A DNA stretch of 64,000 nucleotides, from NCBI GenBank assembly GCA_944739405.2, contig OX123190.2, positions 22,232,807-22,296,806 on the forward strand. The letters are read 5' to 3'. The notes beneath the pieces are model-generated. The model searched no databases. It had not been told where the DNA came from and saw nothing but the letters and a program-made list of their open reading frames with translations. The position numbers and the translations under genes are program-made. This DNA is from Euclidia mi (Eukaryota > Arthropoda > Insecta > Lepidoptera > Erebidae). Below are positions 10,851 to 20,676 of this stretch, piece after piece (position 1 is the stretch's first letter; the number at the start of each line of letters is the position of its first letter).

Positions 10851-12807
10851 ACGAGAGGACTAATGTCTATAATTGTGTATAAACTTTTTAACTTTACTTA
10901 AACTTACTTGATACCTCTAATCCAATAAGCACTGAAGCCATCTTTACAGATGAGTCGGTAAGTACTGCGACTGCCCGCACTGTGCTTTCACCACGTATTC
11001 TCCCAGAGCACAAGGTCTGCTCACTCCGGCATCTGACACATTTCTGCTCCGGATTTGCAGACCAGGAGTCACTAACGCCACCAGGTTGAACAAAATGATG
11101 ATTTGTGGTACCACTGCAAAAGAAAAAGTTTGTTTAGATATCGAAATTAAAATCTGTAAGCTAAAAATTCTGAATAATCTCGTAAGGCTAGACCGCGGCA
11201 CCTTGGCTCCAGGCTCAAGGCGAAGATACAACGCGGGCAACACGACGATAATGATAAAGATGATGATGAATAGCCCTCCGTGTCTTGTAATAAAGCCACA
11301 CACAAACAATAGACGCTACGAAGGAGTTTAATCTTTCAATCTCCGATCTGTCTCCTCAACATGTGGAGTTTTTAGGTCACTGCCCTAACAATTTTAGAGC
11401 AATACATGTTATCAAGGTAGGAGATATTTTTTGTTGTGTTGTACAACAACAAAGCATTACAGATTTATTATCTGTCATACCTGCGATAAATAATCGATCT
11501 CATTATCTAGGCCCAACTTCGAGAAAGAGACTAATAAGCTTGTGTCCTAAAATGTAATCAGCGATTGATTCGTGCCTTTATTAGATGTTAAACTGAAATA
11601 CCAGATCTTTTCTTCAAAAATCGATCAGCAACATTACTAATTACGGCTTTTTTAAAACCTTTTTGAATTTGACACGAAAACGCTGTAAACCATCATGGCG
11701 GTTAAGTGATTTCACAAAGTTCAAAACAAACCGTGAATGAAGTCTGGTCTGATGTACCCACTTTTATTTTGTTATTTCGATTTGACAGGTAGAAAGTTTG
11801 ACGTTTTAGTTGTATTTACTACAAATTTACTACTACAACGTCAACAACATGAATGGCGGACGTATTATTTGACGTAATGCTCTTTGATTGGTGTTCACTG
11901 TCACAAGAATAAATACATTATTTTTAGTTTTAGAATCCTAAAAATAACATTAATCTTACCTTTTTCTAATAAATAATAAACTTTATTGACATCTTAAAAT
12001 CGTAATGAATCTATAGAAACTACAATCAAACCGATTTATTCTTAGTGGACACAAGCCTATTATCGAATCCGATCCGTTCGAGATGCTACGGCATGTATAA
12101 CATGCTAACGTGTAGGAGGATATTTTTATGCCCCAACTAGAGAACTAAAGAAGGGTTCAGTTTGTGAGAAACTTTTTAAATGACATTTACGCGGGTGAAG
12201 CAGTGGGCAAAAACTAACGGACTAATATTTATGTTAACGTCGAGCAGAACTGGTATAACCTACGCCGAATAAAATACTTGGTATAACCTGCGTACGTCGA
12301 CGCAGATATAAAGCATTTCATCTTTGTTTTCGAATAATTGAGCCTTTGAGACCCGATACATAAATATTAGTACTGATTGCAAAAGCTTAAAAAGGGTTCT
12401 TGCTTGCCCATAAACATCACAACAATCTATTTCGGGACACCAAAAAGCTTGACGCTATTATAAAATCTACATACTTTGAAGTAAGCCGCCTTAACAGTAA
12501 CTGATAAGCCAGCCGAAGCTATTCGTTACTCAATAGGTACTTAATTTATGAACCACTGCTCTGTTACAGGAAATATATAAACAACAAAATAATAACTCAG
12601 AATAATCTATGCCATGAACATTCAAACAGTTCCGAGAATTTATAATAATGAACAAAGAGGTTAATTTTTGAGTGTAGCTCTGTATGTTATCATATTTTAT
12701 CATATTAACGACACGACGCCTGACGGGTGTTGACCCGTAAGCAGGAGCCATAGACATAATAAACAATCTGTTGTTCATATTTCTATGGCAGGAGCCGACC
12801 GAATTAC
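10851..12807. other. No recognised gene over about 2 kb
   Basis: The 121-codon minus-strand frame at 10944-11309 begins with a hydrophobic stretch (LFIIIFIIIVVLPALYL) but has no family I recognise, and a plus-strand frame overlaps it. The rest is AT-rich and unassigned. Confidence 0.4.
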
Positions 12808-13000
12808 GGCCTGTGCAAACCACGTTTTTTAAACGCGCCGTCGACGCGCGTTTGTAGTGATACAGACGCGATACGCACGCAAGTCAGACGCAGCCTGTAG
12901 ACCTTTGCACACCTGTATAAATTCAAATACGCGTTTGAATCGATACAAACGCTCTCAGATTATAGAACAAGAATCAGATGGAGCACGCGGTAAAATTCGT
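12808..13000 (+). repeat. Terminal segment of a GCCTGTGCAAACCACG element (left copy)
   Basis: Begins GGCCTGTGCAAACCACGTTT and continues through a GC-rich near-palindrome centred on GTCGAC. The same end is found inverted at 15035. Both copies share more interior sequence (CTCAGATTAT, then GCAGATGGAGC or a variant). The GGCCTGTGCA start and flanking TTA/TAA trinucleotides are reminiscent of PIF/Harbinger ends, but this is an inference. Confidence 0.6.
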
Positions 13001-13294
13001 ATTTCTGCAAAAAATGTTTAAGTGTTGCCAGTTTACGTCGACGCTGTTTTCCCTGTATTATGGAAAATGCACTTTTCAATTAATTGATGTAATATGTAAT
13101 AAGAATTATCATGTTAATGAAAAATATATTAACATATTATAAAAGTATATTTTAGATATATCTTTATTAGCAAATATTGTTATAGGCTTTCCATTATGTA
13201 TACATTGTTTTGGGCTCGATCCCTATACGGTCCAAATATTCATGTACTTAATGTGTAGAAACAGAAATTATTGATTTAAGGGATTCATTTTTTC

Positions 13295-13720
13295 AATAGC
13301 TTACGCTGTCCCACTCCTGGGCAAAGGTTTCCCCCAATTTTTCCAGGTATGCTTGTCGCACGTAATCTCAAGCCAGCTCTTGTGGTAGGCGTCTAGGTAA
13401 TTTCGCCACCTGTTTTTGGGCCTGCCTCGGCGACGTCGTCTATTCTCTGGTACCCACTGTGTTGATACTCTTGCCCAACGAGCCTCGTATATATGGCTGA
13501 CGTTGCTTGCCCAGTTCCATTTGAGACTGGCAGCCTTTCTTCCCACGTCGGTGTCCTATGCCTGTTCTAGATCGCAGCTCGGTGTTCCTTATATAAGTTT
13601 AAGATCCAGGATGCTGCGCTCTATGGCTCTTTGGCAGACCCCTAGGCGTGACCTGTGAAGCTGGGTAGGTGACCAGGCTTGAGAACCGTACGTTGGAATG
13701 GTCAGAATAAGTTCGTAATT
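13295..13720 (-). pseudogene. Non-LTR retrotransposon 3' end (RTE-like), degraded
   Basis: Minus-strand translation gives the RT C-terminal region: ILTIPTYGSQAWSPTQ, a broken CQRAIERSIL segment, then GRKAASLKWNWASNV, RWARVSTQWVPENRRRRRG and RPKNRWRNYLDAYHKSW before the stop near 13301. The usual order in the family is thumb (YGSETWSL), then MLGV..RIRN, then WQWAGHV and GRPRTRW; all of these are present with one frame disruption around 13550-13600. 5' truncated and inactive. Related to the fragment at 4985-5290. Confidence 0.75.
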
Positions 13721-13989
13721 AATCATATCCATAAGTTTGCGCTTCTAATATTTATATTTTTTTAAAGAGTAAAATTAGTTTTGTCTACAAATCATAATAT
13801 TTATACTTTATATGTGTACTTGACAAAATTTCGCCTGTTTATGAATACCTTTACAAGGGTGAGAGAATTGGTCTATATTCACTTGTATAGTGTACGTCGC
13901 TTTCATTAATGTTCACTGTCTCTGGAGCATGAATATTATACGTAATGAAATCTATTACAGTTATACAGTAAATTATTCAAGGCCGCAAA
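13721..13989. other. No recognised feature
   Basis: AT-rich DNA between the non-LTR fragment and the next dispersed repeat. Confidence 0.4.
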
Positions 13990-14212
13990 CTAATATAATA
14001 TAAATAACTAGAGGACGCCAGCAGCTACGCCTGCATTTTTTTTTTAATTTACGCGTTTTGGCCGGTCCCGTGGGAATTTCGGGAAATCCCTTCTTATTGC
14101 AACCCTACGGTCCCCAAGGAACATACATGCCAAATTTCAGCTTCCTGTGCCCAATAGTTTCGGCTGTAGCGTGTCTGACAGTCAGTCAGTAACGCAAGGA
14201 TTTTATATATTA
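13990..14212 (-). repeat. Inverted copy of CTGACTGACTGACAG repeat
   Basis: Reverse complement of the repeat at 3846-4105, with shared blocks including ACATGCCAAATTTCAGCTTC and GGCTGTAGCGTGTCTGACAG, and ending with the same ATATATTAGGATAT-type edge. Confidence 0.7.
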
Positions 14213-14214
14213 GG

Positions 14215-14475
14215 ATATTCTGCCACATTCACACAACATCATCTAGTCCCAAACTAAGCAGAAGCTTGTGCTATGGGTACTAGATAATGAATAAACATAC
14301 ATATATACTTTTTTTTGTAAATACATACATATTATACATAGAAACACCCAGACCAAAACAAACATCCATGTTCATGCACACAAATATTTGACTTGAGCGG
14401 GAATTGAACCCGCGACCTTCGGCGTAGCAGTCGCTTACACTCCCGCGGCGCCAATCAGTCGTCAAAAAATTAATG
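14215..14475 (-). repeat. tRNA-headed SINE, family E
   Basis: On the minus strand the 5' head reads AGCGACTGCTACGCCGAAGG, then CGCGGGTTCAATTCCCGC (a clear B box). The body ends with CTTCTGCTTAGTTTGGGACT and AGATGATGTTGTGTGAATGT. A 3' fragment of the same SINE lies at 26546-26640. Confidence 0.75.
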
Positions 14476-14519
14476 TCAGTATATCTAAACTTCCATAAAA
14501 ACATTACAAAACTATGTAC

Positions 14520-14765
14520 AAAAGAGTGGGAGATTGTCCGTGTGGTGACGGATTAAGAATACGGAATGTCACCACCCCATATCATCCTATGGGTGTCGTA
14601 AGAGCCGACGGAGGGAGCATATTATGCAGAGAACAGCACTGTAAGAGAAGGAAAACTTGATACAAACCGCATACCAACCCGTTTGGCCAGTGTGGTATAG
14701 GTGGCCAATTCCTCCTTTCAAAGGAGAGTCCTAGTCCAGCCGTGGACTGTTAAAGATAGACGCTC
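14520..14765 (+). repeat. Repeat family B copy 1
   Basis: Shares GTGTGGTGACGGATTAAGAA, GGGTGTCGTAAGAGCCGACG and AATTCCTCCTTTCAAAGGAG with the copies at 27580-27815 and 56130-56370. Ends at GTGGACTGTTAAAG. In the other copies this is followed by a (TGATGA)n tail, as in RTE-mobilised SINEs. Confidence 0.75.
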
Positions 14766-14789
14766 GTGTCCGTATAGTGCAGTCGCCAA

Positions 14790-15035
14790 ATGTCACGTAC
14801 ACATAGCTGTCAACGTGCCTCACTTTGATGAATGCGCTCCATCTGCCTTTTGTTCTAATAATCTGAGCAAACGCTATACTAACGCGCGTGTGTATCGATA
14901 CAGACGCGCCGGTGCCGCGCGTTTGTATCGATATAAACGACAACAAACTGCTCTGTAGGATAAAAGCGCGCCGTCGACGCGCGTTTCTAAAATGCGCGTC
15001 GACGGCGCGTTTAAAAAACGTGGTTTGCACAGGCC
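14790..15035 (-). repeat. Terminal segment of a GCCTGTGCAAACCACG element (right copy)
   Basis: Reverse complement of the end at 12808, running to GTGGTTTGCACAGGCC. It also contains a strong GC hairpin at about 14966-15010 (GCGCCGTCGACGCGC against GCGCGTCGACGGCGC). Whether 12808-15035 is one element with about 200-bp inverted ends or two inverted copies cannot be settled from this window. Confidence 0.6.
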
Positions 15036-15044
15036 CTAACGGCC

Positions 15045-15120
15045 TGGATTTTGTAGGTAGAGGTTTATATATTTGACATATTTTGTACGAAGTATTATGT
15101 CGAATGTGTTGGTATCTCCA
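15045..15120. repeat. Degraded copy of the 111-bp MITE
   Basis: TGGATTTTGTAGGTAGAGG followed by TTTGACATATTTTGTACGAA matches the interior of the MITE at 2790-2900; the termini are lost. Confidence 0.45.
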
Positions 15121-15221
15121 ATAACCAATCTAACCATAGAAAAGATTTTGGGACCGGCCATAATACAAATCCATAATAATGCAAGATTGGAAAAGCAATT
15201 GTACATTTTATGACATTTGAC

Positions 15222-15420
15222 TGGTCTGTTGGCTTAGTGGTTAGTGCCTTCGGCTGCTAACCGCCCGGTAGGCATCTCCTCGTCACTATCACACTATCTT
15301 TGTTGTTATTGTCACTATCTTGAGTTGGGAATTAAAGTCCCGCCCAAGACATATCTGTTTGTCATGAATACATGGGACGATGGTGAATTAACAGTTGGTG
15401 GTAAACTGCGATAATTCACA
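15222..15420 (+). repeat. tRNA-like SINE fragment
   Basis: TTGGCTTAGTGGTTAGTGCC followed by TTCGGCTGCTAACCGCCCGG resembles the D-arm and anticodon part of a tRNA-derived SINE head. The B box is deleted. The body follows (TTGAGTTGGGAATTAAAGTC). Confidence 0.5.
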
Positions 15421-17109
15421 AAAACTAAGTAAATACTTTTAAACAATACAATTGCAACTTTATTGTTCTCTTGCTCTCGTAGTTAAGATACACAGGAGGA
15501 ACGTTCGTCTCTCTTGCTCTCGTAGAGACAACTATCAAAGCCCGTCTGCCACGCCGCCAAGCGGCAATTTGGGACACAGAAAGTTTGTCTTCAGAGCGCC
15601 CATAGGAAATGCGCCTCTATGTAAATATCTGAGTTCTTTGGAATGTTTATAAATGTGGATTTATTATCGTCTTGAGTGTGACTTACTTATAATAAAAAAT
15701 ATTAGAAATGGCACATAATATCGTACCTACATGCGTTGGTATTCAAAAAGCTTAAAAGTAATGTTAATTTTCCTGTGTTCATTATAATATTGCTTTGCCA
15801 GAAAGTTCCATTCCAATTAATTCTTCGTATACCTACCTATTTCAAATGAGCAAACGTAAGTTGGCAGCCATATTAAGATTCTGTCACAGAACAACGTAGA
15901 CCCAACAAAGGTATTGAATAGACAGGCTCAGTGAGTCTGAAAATGTAAAAAAATAACACTAAATCAAAGAAATTGCATCATTCGTAAATGGCGAGATTAG
16001 TGTTTATCGGCAGAAAAGCCATCATATTGGGACGAATAAAGAAGTCGGAGGTCTTTGTATCTATAATATTCTGTACTTAAGTTTTATTAAATCCGTTGCG
16101 TATAACACTAAGATGAGAAAGGTGCAGTCTAAAGACGAAGTTCGCTTCGTGGCAGTCAAAAGACAGTTGCTTAGTGGAAAAGCTAATCAGCATGTCAGCC
16201 AAAATACGTCCACTGCTGTATACAGACATCTCGTCCAGGACATACGCGTTTCACGAGGCTCTCTACGAAGATACAAACATTCCTACGACACTAACAATTT
16301 CGTCGGTCCATCTTGCCTACCCCAGCTGCATAAAGCTGATATTCTGTTTTATTTGATTGGACTACAAAGTGGAGCCCGTGCTCAAAGGCCAAAGTAATGG
16401 ATGTAACCAGAATTACGCTATTAGTACCTACAATGATGATGTTGATGAAAATGTCATTGTAGCTCGAGCCTGTAACAATTTGTACACTAGTAAGGTTCGA
16501 CCTTATTCAAACTTTATATAATTAATATTTTATAACAAGACAGTATTATTACATATACAGATAAATCAAATAATACTAGGCATAGTTGTTACTATTTTCG
16601 AATACCTAATGATCCGCACCTGATCTTGAGCAACAACGAGCAAGTTCGTCGAGTACCTACTCAATATTGTCGAAGAACTTATTTGACGGTAAGTGGTTGC
16701 CTTTTGAAGATAGACGAGAAATATATTACAGTCTACCTGCTTTATTCGTAAGGATTATATCCTTGTACAAATAGTAGCCAACTACTAGTTACCGGTTCAG
16801 ATAAAGAATTCAAACAAAGGATTAGAAATGGGGCCATTTCGCTGTTTCCGTCAGCATAATACGTAAAAACACACTTAAGATTATTTAACTGGTACCTTCA
16901 AAGTCATTTCACTATTTCATAAATTAGATTTGATAATAATTTAGTAAAATAATTATAACTATTCTGCCATTTATTCTCCCCTTTTGGGAGAATAAAGATG
17001 GTTGTCACTCGTTTGAGCAAAATGTACAGCTGAGAGGAAAACTATTTGATGGTACTTTGCAGTAATATATAAAATATAATATAAGTTTCAAATCTGGGTA
17101 TGCTTTGTA
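15421..17109. other. No recognised gene over 1.7 kb
   Basis: Overlapping plus-strand frames at 16113-16397 and 16174-16356 have protein-like composition (one reads AKIRPLLYTDISSRTYAFHE) but no motif I can name. Otherwise AT-rich. Confidence 0.4.
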
Positions 17110-17390
17110 TACATACATACATACATATCGTCACGTCTTTTATCCCCGAAGGGGTAGGCAGAGGTGTATTTCTACACCCACTTTTCGCCAGATATACTTT
17201 AGTCCCACGTAATAAGGGGCGAGCCTATTGCCGTACCGGGCACATTTCCAGACTCCGTGGTGCTACTGAGAATTTAGTGACAGAAAAAGCCAATAACACT
17301 GCCCGACCCAGGGATCGAACCCAGGACCTCCCGATCCCACGCGCACATTTATGCCGCGAGACCAACGAGGCAGTCGTATAGGGTTTGATG
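17110..17390 (-). repeat. SINE family A, head type 1
   Basis: On the minus strand: head TTGGTCTCGCGGCATAAATG, B box GGGTTCGATCCCTGGGTC, body with CAGTAGCACCACGGAGTC, end CTCTGCCTACCCCTTCGGGG, and a (TATG)n tail at 17108-17126. This is one of the more complete copies in the window. Confidence 0.85.
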
Positions 17391-17493
17391 TCGAGTTTTC
17401 CGTCTCTACTCAAAGATGGTATTTGCATCGAGTTATCCCTTAGTCGCCTCCTACGACACCCACGGGAAGATAGGGGGTGGTGACACTTGTATT

Positions 17494-17751
17494 CTATGCC
17501 GTCACTTGTAAGCTGTCCAACTGAGTGCTGGTGAGAATATGCCGGTATTTTTTTGGAAATTGACAGAAAAAAAAACGACGTTTTGGCGCACCATTTTTTT
17601 ACGGCACTGCGCGCTGTCTTATTATTTTTCATGGATCTATCGATGGTAAAAATGCCGTACAAAAATACATAACCGAAATGCGTACTCACTCTACCTACAC
17701 TTTTGAATTCTCACCAGCACTCAGTTGGACAGCTTACAAGTGACGGCATAG
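17494..17751. repeat. 258-bp MITE with perfect 45-bp inverted repeats
   Basis: The arms 17494-17538 and 17707-17751 are exact reverse complements over 45 bp, starting CTATGCCGTCACTTGTAAGC. If the true terminus is TGCCGTCA, the flanking dinucleotide is TA on both sides, as for Tc1/mariner-type elements. The interior is AT-rich and non-coding. A minus-strand open frame (17225-17689) merely runs through it. Confidence 0.85.
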
Positions 17752-17847
17752 TGCTGAATCTTATTGTTTTATGCTCTTATATCGTCCTATATACGTCACT
17801 TGGTGGTTCATATGACCCATACATTTTGGACATGGGCCTGTAGTCTT

Positions 17848-19962
17848 CAATTCAATATCTTTATTTGTGGAACATAGGTTACATAAGGTGTTATAGTTTG
17901 CAATACATTGTGATCCGTCTATGTCCTGCCATGCATCAGGCATACAAATTAGTAATTTTAATACAATTTTTTAATACTAACAATTTAATAACATGTATAA
18001 AAATATAGTATTTTACAATTCAATATTCAATTTATGTCAGTCAAATAAAAAAAATCAATTTATGTCAACAAAATTCGATAGTATTAATGTCAAAAACAAT
18101 ACGGTAATAAATTAATGTCAATGAAAAGAAACTTAAATTTACAATAACAATCATATTTATTAATAATTACCATAGTTTTTCCTCTAGAAATTCTGTGATT
18201 GAATAATACGCTTTGCCCACCAAATATTGTTTCAAGGATTTTTTATATTTGCTTATACTTTCTATATCATTTATTTGTTTAGGTAGCTTATTATATATTT
18301 TGGGAGCCATGGTAAAAATACTTTTACTAAAAAGCGCTGTACGTGAGCTAGGTATTTGTAGTTTGTGCGGATATCTTCTATTATTACAATTTACGTAACT
18401 GTCTATATTACTTTTGACAAACACCGCACTCTCGTAAATGTATAGACAAGGCACAGTCAAAATATTAATTTCCTTAAAATACGGTTTACAGCTATCAATT
18501 TGTTGCAAATTACACATCGAACGTATACATCTTTTTTGAGACTTAAATACCATATTGATCCCGCTAGAGTTGCCCCAGAAAATGATCCCATATCGTAACA
18601 AAGAGTCTACAAATCCGTGATATGCTGTCTGAACTGCGTTTTTATTGACTATTTTGCGTAACATATAAAGTGCATATGAGTACTGGTTTAATTTCTTACA
18701 GACACTTTCTATTTGATTCCACCAACTTAAATGCTTATCTATGTTTAGTCCTAAAAACTTTGTGCTATCAGTCTCATTTATTTTTTGGTCCTTATAGTGG
18801 ATATTACGAACAGTATTTATTCTATTTTGTCTTGTTGTAAATGTCATAATGTTTGTCTTACCGAGATTGATAATGAGGTAATTCGAATTAAGCCAGTCTA
18901 TAACGTCATATAAAGAGGAATTTATTTCGCTGTCGAGATGATTAACATTTTTGGTTTTATATATAATTGTACTATCATCTGCGAACAGGATCATAGGATG
19001 TCTAGTACAATGGGGCAGATCATTTATATATGTGAGGAACAATAATGGGCCCAATACGCTACCTTGGGGAACTCCATATTGTATTTCTTTTAATGTGGAT
19101 AAATAAATATGCTCAATTTTATTATTCAGGGATATTCTATTAATTTGTGTCATCTGATGTCCATTGCTAAGGTAGGATTTTAGTAGGTCTAAAGCATTAC
19201 CTCGAACCCCATATGTCTCTAGTTTATGCAGCATTATTCTATGGTCAACATAGTCGAACGCTTTAGTCATATCCATATACATTGCACTAACATGAGTTTT
19301 GTTATCAACGCAGCTATATATGTGATTCAGAAATTTATGAATTGCCAAATTTATGGTGTGTTTTTTTCTGAAACCTTGTTGAGCATTCGTTAAAATGTCA
19401 TTATTCTCAAGATATGAGCGTAATCCGTTACAAATTACTTTCTCAAATTTTGATATAATAGGTAAAAGTGCAATGGGTCTATAACACTTCATATCATCCC
19501 TATTACCTTTTTTGAAGAGTGGCTTTATAATAGATATCTTTAAACTGTCTGGGAATATTCCATATTCCATGCTCAAGTTAACTATAAAACAAAGTGGTGA
19601 AGATATACTTTTTGCCACGTATTTTAATATTTTTGTATTTATTTTGTCATATCCTGTACTATTAGTAATTTTTAATGATTGGATTGTATTAAAGGTTTCT
19701 AATGGAGTTGTTGGTGTGAAAAATATTGTATTAGAATGATTACATGTCAATTTAAATTTATATTTATTACTATTAACTAACTTATTACTAGTCAAATTAA
19801 CCTGGTCAATAAAGTAATTATTAAACGAGTTTGCTATTTCCTGTGGATCGTCAATATATTTATTATCTAGTTTAATAAGTCTTATATACCTATCCTGACT
19901 TACTTTTTGATTTTTATGAATAACTCTCCATGTAGCTTTCGACTTATTAAATGCATTATTAA
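17848..19962 (-). pseudogene. Jockey/CR1-like non-LTR retrotransposon, 3' part (RT)
   Basis: The reading frame runs from 19962 down to the stop at 18167. It encodes a nearly full RT domain: the palm motif MYMDMTKAFDYVDH, the QGVPQGSVLGPLLF-type block (here YGVPQGSVLGPLLF), catalytic FADDSTIIYK, LNLGKT-like ININ/LGKTNIM, KFLGLNID, then the thumb and C-terminal region. The 3' UTR ends in AATAAAGATATTGAATTGAA on the minus strand near 17848. The 5' side is cut at 19962 by the BEL insertion and resumes at 26383. No endonuclease domain is present, so the element was already 5'-truncated. The RT frame itself is uninterrupted, suggesting a fairly recent copy. The exact clade is not determined. Confidence 0.88.
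19958..19962. repeat. Target-site duplication ATTAA (left) of BEL1
   Basis: ATTAA immediately precedes the left LTR and is repeated at 26383-26387 just after the right LTR. Five-base duplications are usual for BEL/Pao integrases. Confidence 0.9.
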
Positions 19963-20330
19963 TGACGAATCATTTTTGTATATTGTAACATTCAAGATGC
20001 AGGTTGTAGGGTAAAATCATATTCTTATTAAATTTATTAAACTTTTCCTCACCTAATTCCTATCTACCCTCAACCTTCGCTTGATCGCACGTCAAACGTG
20101 CAAAATGGGCACCTCGCCCCTGTTCCGCGCCGACCTCCGAACGTGAAAGACATTATCCTCCTACGGTCGATGCCTACACATCCCGTACCGGACGGTATCA
20201 TCTCGCGAGTGCTCGGTGTGATTGGCAACCACCAGAAAATCAACCTATGGTGGACAAGGGAGACGAGAGGAAACAAACTCCAGCGACAAGCAAGGTACCT
20301 ATCTCAGCTTTCCTCTTATTTTCCCCACCA
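19963..20330 (+). repeat. BEL1 5' LTR (368 bp)
   Basis: Begins TGACGAATCATTTTTGTATA and ends TTCCCCACCA; same length and near identity with 26015-26382. Open frames of 68-114 codons within it are non-functional by-products. It should carry the promoter, but I cannot place a clear TATA box. Confidence 0.95.
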
Positions 20331-20676
20331 TATTAACTGGTCCTTCGAGTCCGGATCCATATATCCTATCGTTCTCAACATCATCAAACATCATTTTCCA
20401 TGGTTTTATTCCATATCGTATTATATATAAATTTTTCACCTTGAAAAATTTCTACCCTCGTTTAGAAATTGTAATCGTACTTTTCGATCACGTTTTTTCT
20501 GAAGTTGTATTGAATTCCGATATAATCTGTTACATTTTCTCAATATTAGCACAGATTTACAAATAATACTACACATTTTAGTAACTTTTTTATCTGTGTC
20601 TCTGTGACAGTTCTTACTTGACTGATTGAACGCTTATTTACTTTTGAGGTTTATTTTCGAACATATAATCTTCAAT
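20331..20676 (+). other. BEL1 untranslated leader
   Basis: AT-rich leader between the LTR and the Gag-Pol start codon, containing the primer-binding site. No other feature recognised. Confidence 0.7.
20338..20357 (+). promoter_or_regulatory. Primer-binding site candidate of BEL1
   Basis: TGGTCCTTCGAGTCCGGATC starts 7 nt after the LTR with the TGG that pairs to a tRNA 3' CCA. Which tRNA primes it is not determined here. Confidence 0.6.

Noticed and set aside
10944..11309. 121-codon minus frame with a hydrophobic N-terminal part
   Set aside because: The hydrophobic run comes from an ATT/ATC-rich stretch; no further domain, and a plus-strand frame overlaps.
16113..16397. Overlapping plus-strand frames with protein-like stretches
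   Set aside because: No family recognised, no splice or start context, and two frames compete; not strong enough to call.
17225..17689. 154-codon minus-strand open frame
   Set aside because: It runs through a SINE, its flank and a MITE; the composition has no protein motif.
20626..20676. Upstream extension of the BEL1 polyprotein
   Set aside because: The frame is open but starts with TTG, not ATG; the first ATG is at 20677, so I used that.
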